Origin: Halomonas sp.
GTDB lineage: Bacteria; Pseudomonadota; Gammaproteobacteria; Pseudomonadales; Halomonadaceae
Direction of reading: 5' to 3'
DNA: 64,000 nt
NCBI RefSeq assembly: GCF_011050415.1
Contig: NZ_DRFS01000003.1
Coordinates: forward strand, 1 to 64,000
The position numbers were made by a program, and so were the translations under genes. Below are positions 63,864-64,000 of this stretch, in pieces. Under the pieces are notes generated by a model. It saw only the letters and a list, made by a program, of their open reading frames with translations. It ran no database searches and was not told the DNA's origin. Every line of letters begins with the position of its first letter. Within the stretch, counting starts at the first letter, position 1.

Positions 63864-64000
63864 CTAATAACAAACTTGATTACGCCCTCCTCGCTTAGCG
63901 CGATAGAGTGCTTCATCAGCGACGATGACCAAATTGCCACGTTCAGCGTCAGTGGCATCCTCACTACACACCATCCCTGCTGATAGAGTGCAGGCAAATT
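63864..64000 (-). CDS. GGDEF-domain protein, C-terminal fragment
   Basis: Only the last 45 codons are in the window, running off its right edge. They end with VADEALYRAKRGGRNQVCY and a TAG stop at 63864. This is the C-terminal motif of diguanylate cyclases (ADxALYxAKxxGRN). The residues before it (FACTLSAGMVCSED) match the strand that follows the active site in this family. The catalytic part is outside, so activity cannot be judged. Confidence 0.8.
   Translation of the reverse strand, partial: FACTLSAGMVCSEDATDAERGNLVIVADEALYRAKRGGRNQVCY

Overview
The window looks like a chromosomal segment of a Halomonas-like gammaproteobacterium (Oceanospirillales). The evidence is a complete Na+-translocating NADH:quinone oxidoreductase operon (nqrABCDEF with nqrM), moderate-to-high GC core genes, and a gene order that, from memory, matches blocks of Pseudomonas and E. 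coli chromosomes. I see no rRNA, tRNA, CRISPR array, prophage or complete insertion sequence.

Layout. Positions 1-1.8 kb are an eroded accessory region: the 5' end of an IS3-family transposase gene, an acetyltransferase gene it interrupts, a frameshifted and truncated integron integrase, and three tandem 153-bp repeats. Then come an orphan 12-TM-like membrane protein, a zinc-ribbon protein (ybeL-like) divergent from leuS-lptE-holA (to 8.0 kb), a PA2779/PA2778-type exported pair, and a diguanylate cyclase preceded by a tiny overlapping ORF. From 11.2 to 19.2 kb on the minus strand lie sthA, nqrM and nqrFEDCBA. A long-form GAPDH is divergent from mfd. An L,D-transpeptidase / Lpp-like lipoprotein / L,D-transpeptidase cluster precedes topA, and a DUF3141 alpha/beta hydrolase with a histone-H1-like tail follows.

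From 35.0 to 46.7 kb is the lipoate and cell-elongation block: lipA convergent with proA-nadD-rsfS-rlmH-mrdA-mrdB-mltB-rlpA-dacA-ybeD-lipB. Together these make peptidoglycan side-wall synthesis, septal lytic functions, NAD and proline synthesis, ribosome silencing and lipoylation. Next are two membrane proteins with degenerate GGDEF domains, a DedA-PAP2 fusion, a LysE exporter, ubiX, mpl and a membrane-anchored glutaredoxin. From 54.4 to 62.6 kb is a peptide-use module: a dpp-type ABC importer (substrate-binding protein, two permeases, two ATPases), a LysR regulator and a PepQ-like prolidase. The end holds an OmpW-like porin, a probable structured small RNA with a sigma-54-type promoter, and the 3' end of another GGDEF gene.

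Most of the window is conserved housekeeping sequence. The points most worth checking are the sigma-54/terminator-bounded RNA near 63.55-63.72 kb, the integron relic at the left end, the coupled 42-aa ORF before the diguanylate cyclase, the degenerate GGDEF pair, the attenuator-like hairpin inside the dpp operon, and the lysine/alanine/proline tail on the DUF3141 protein.
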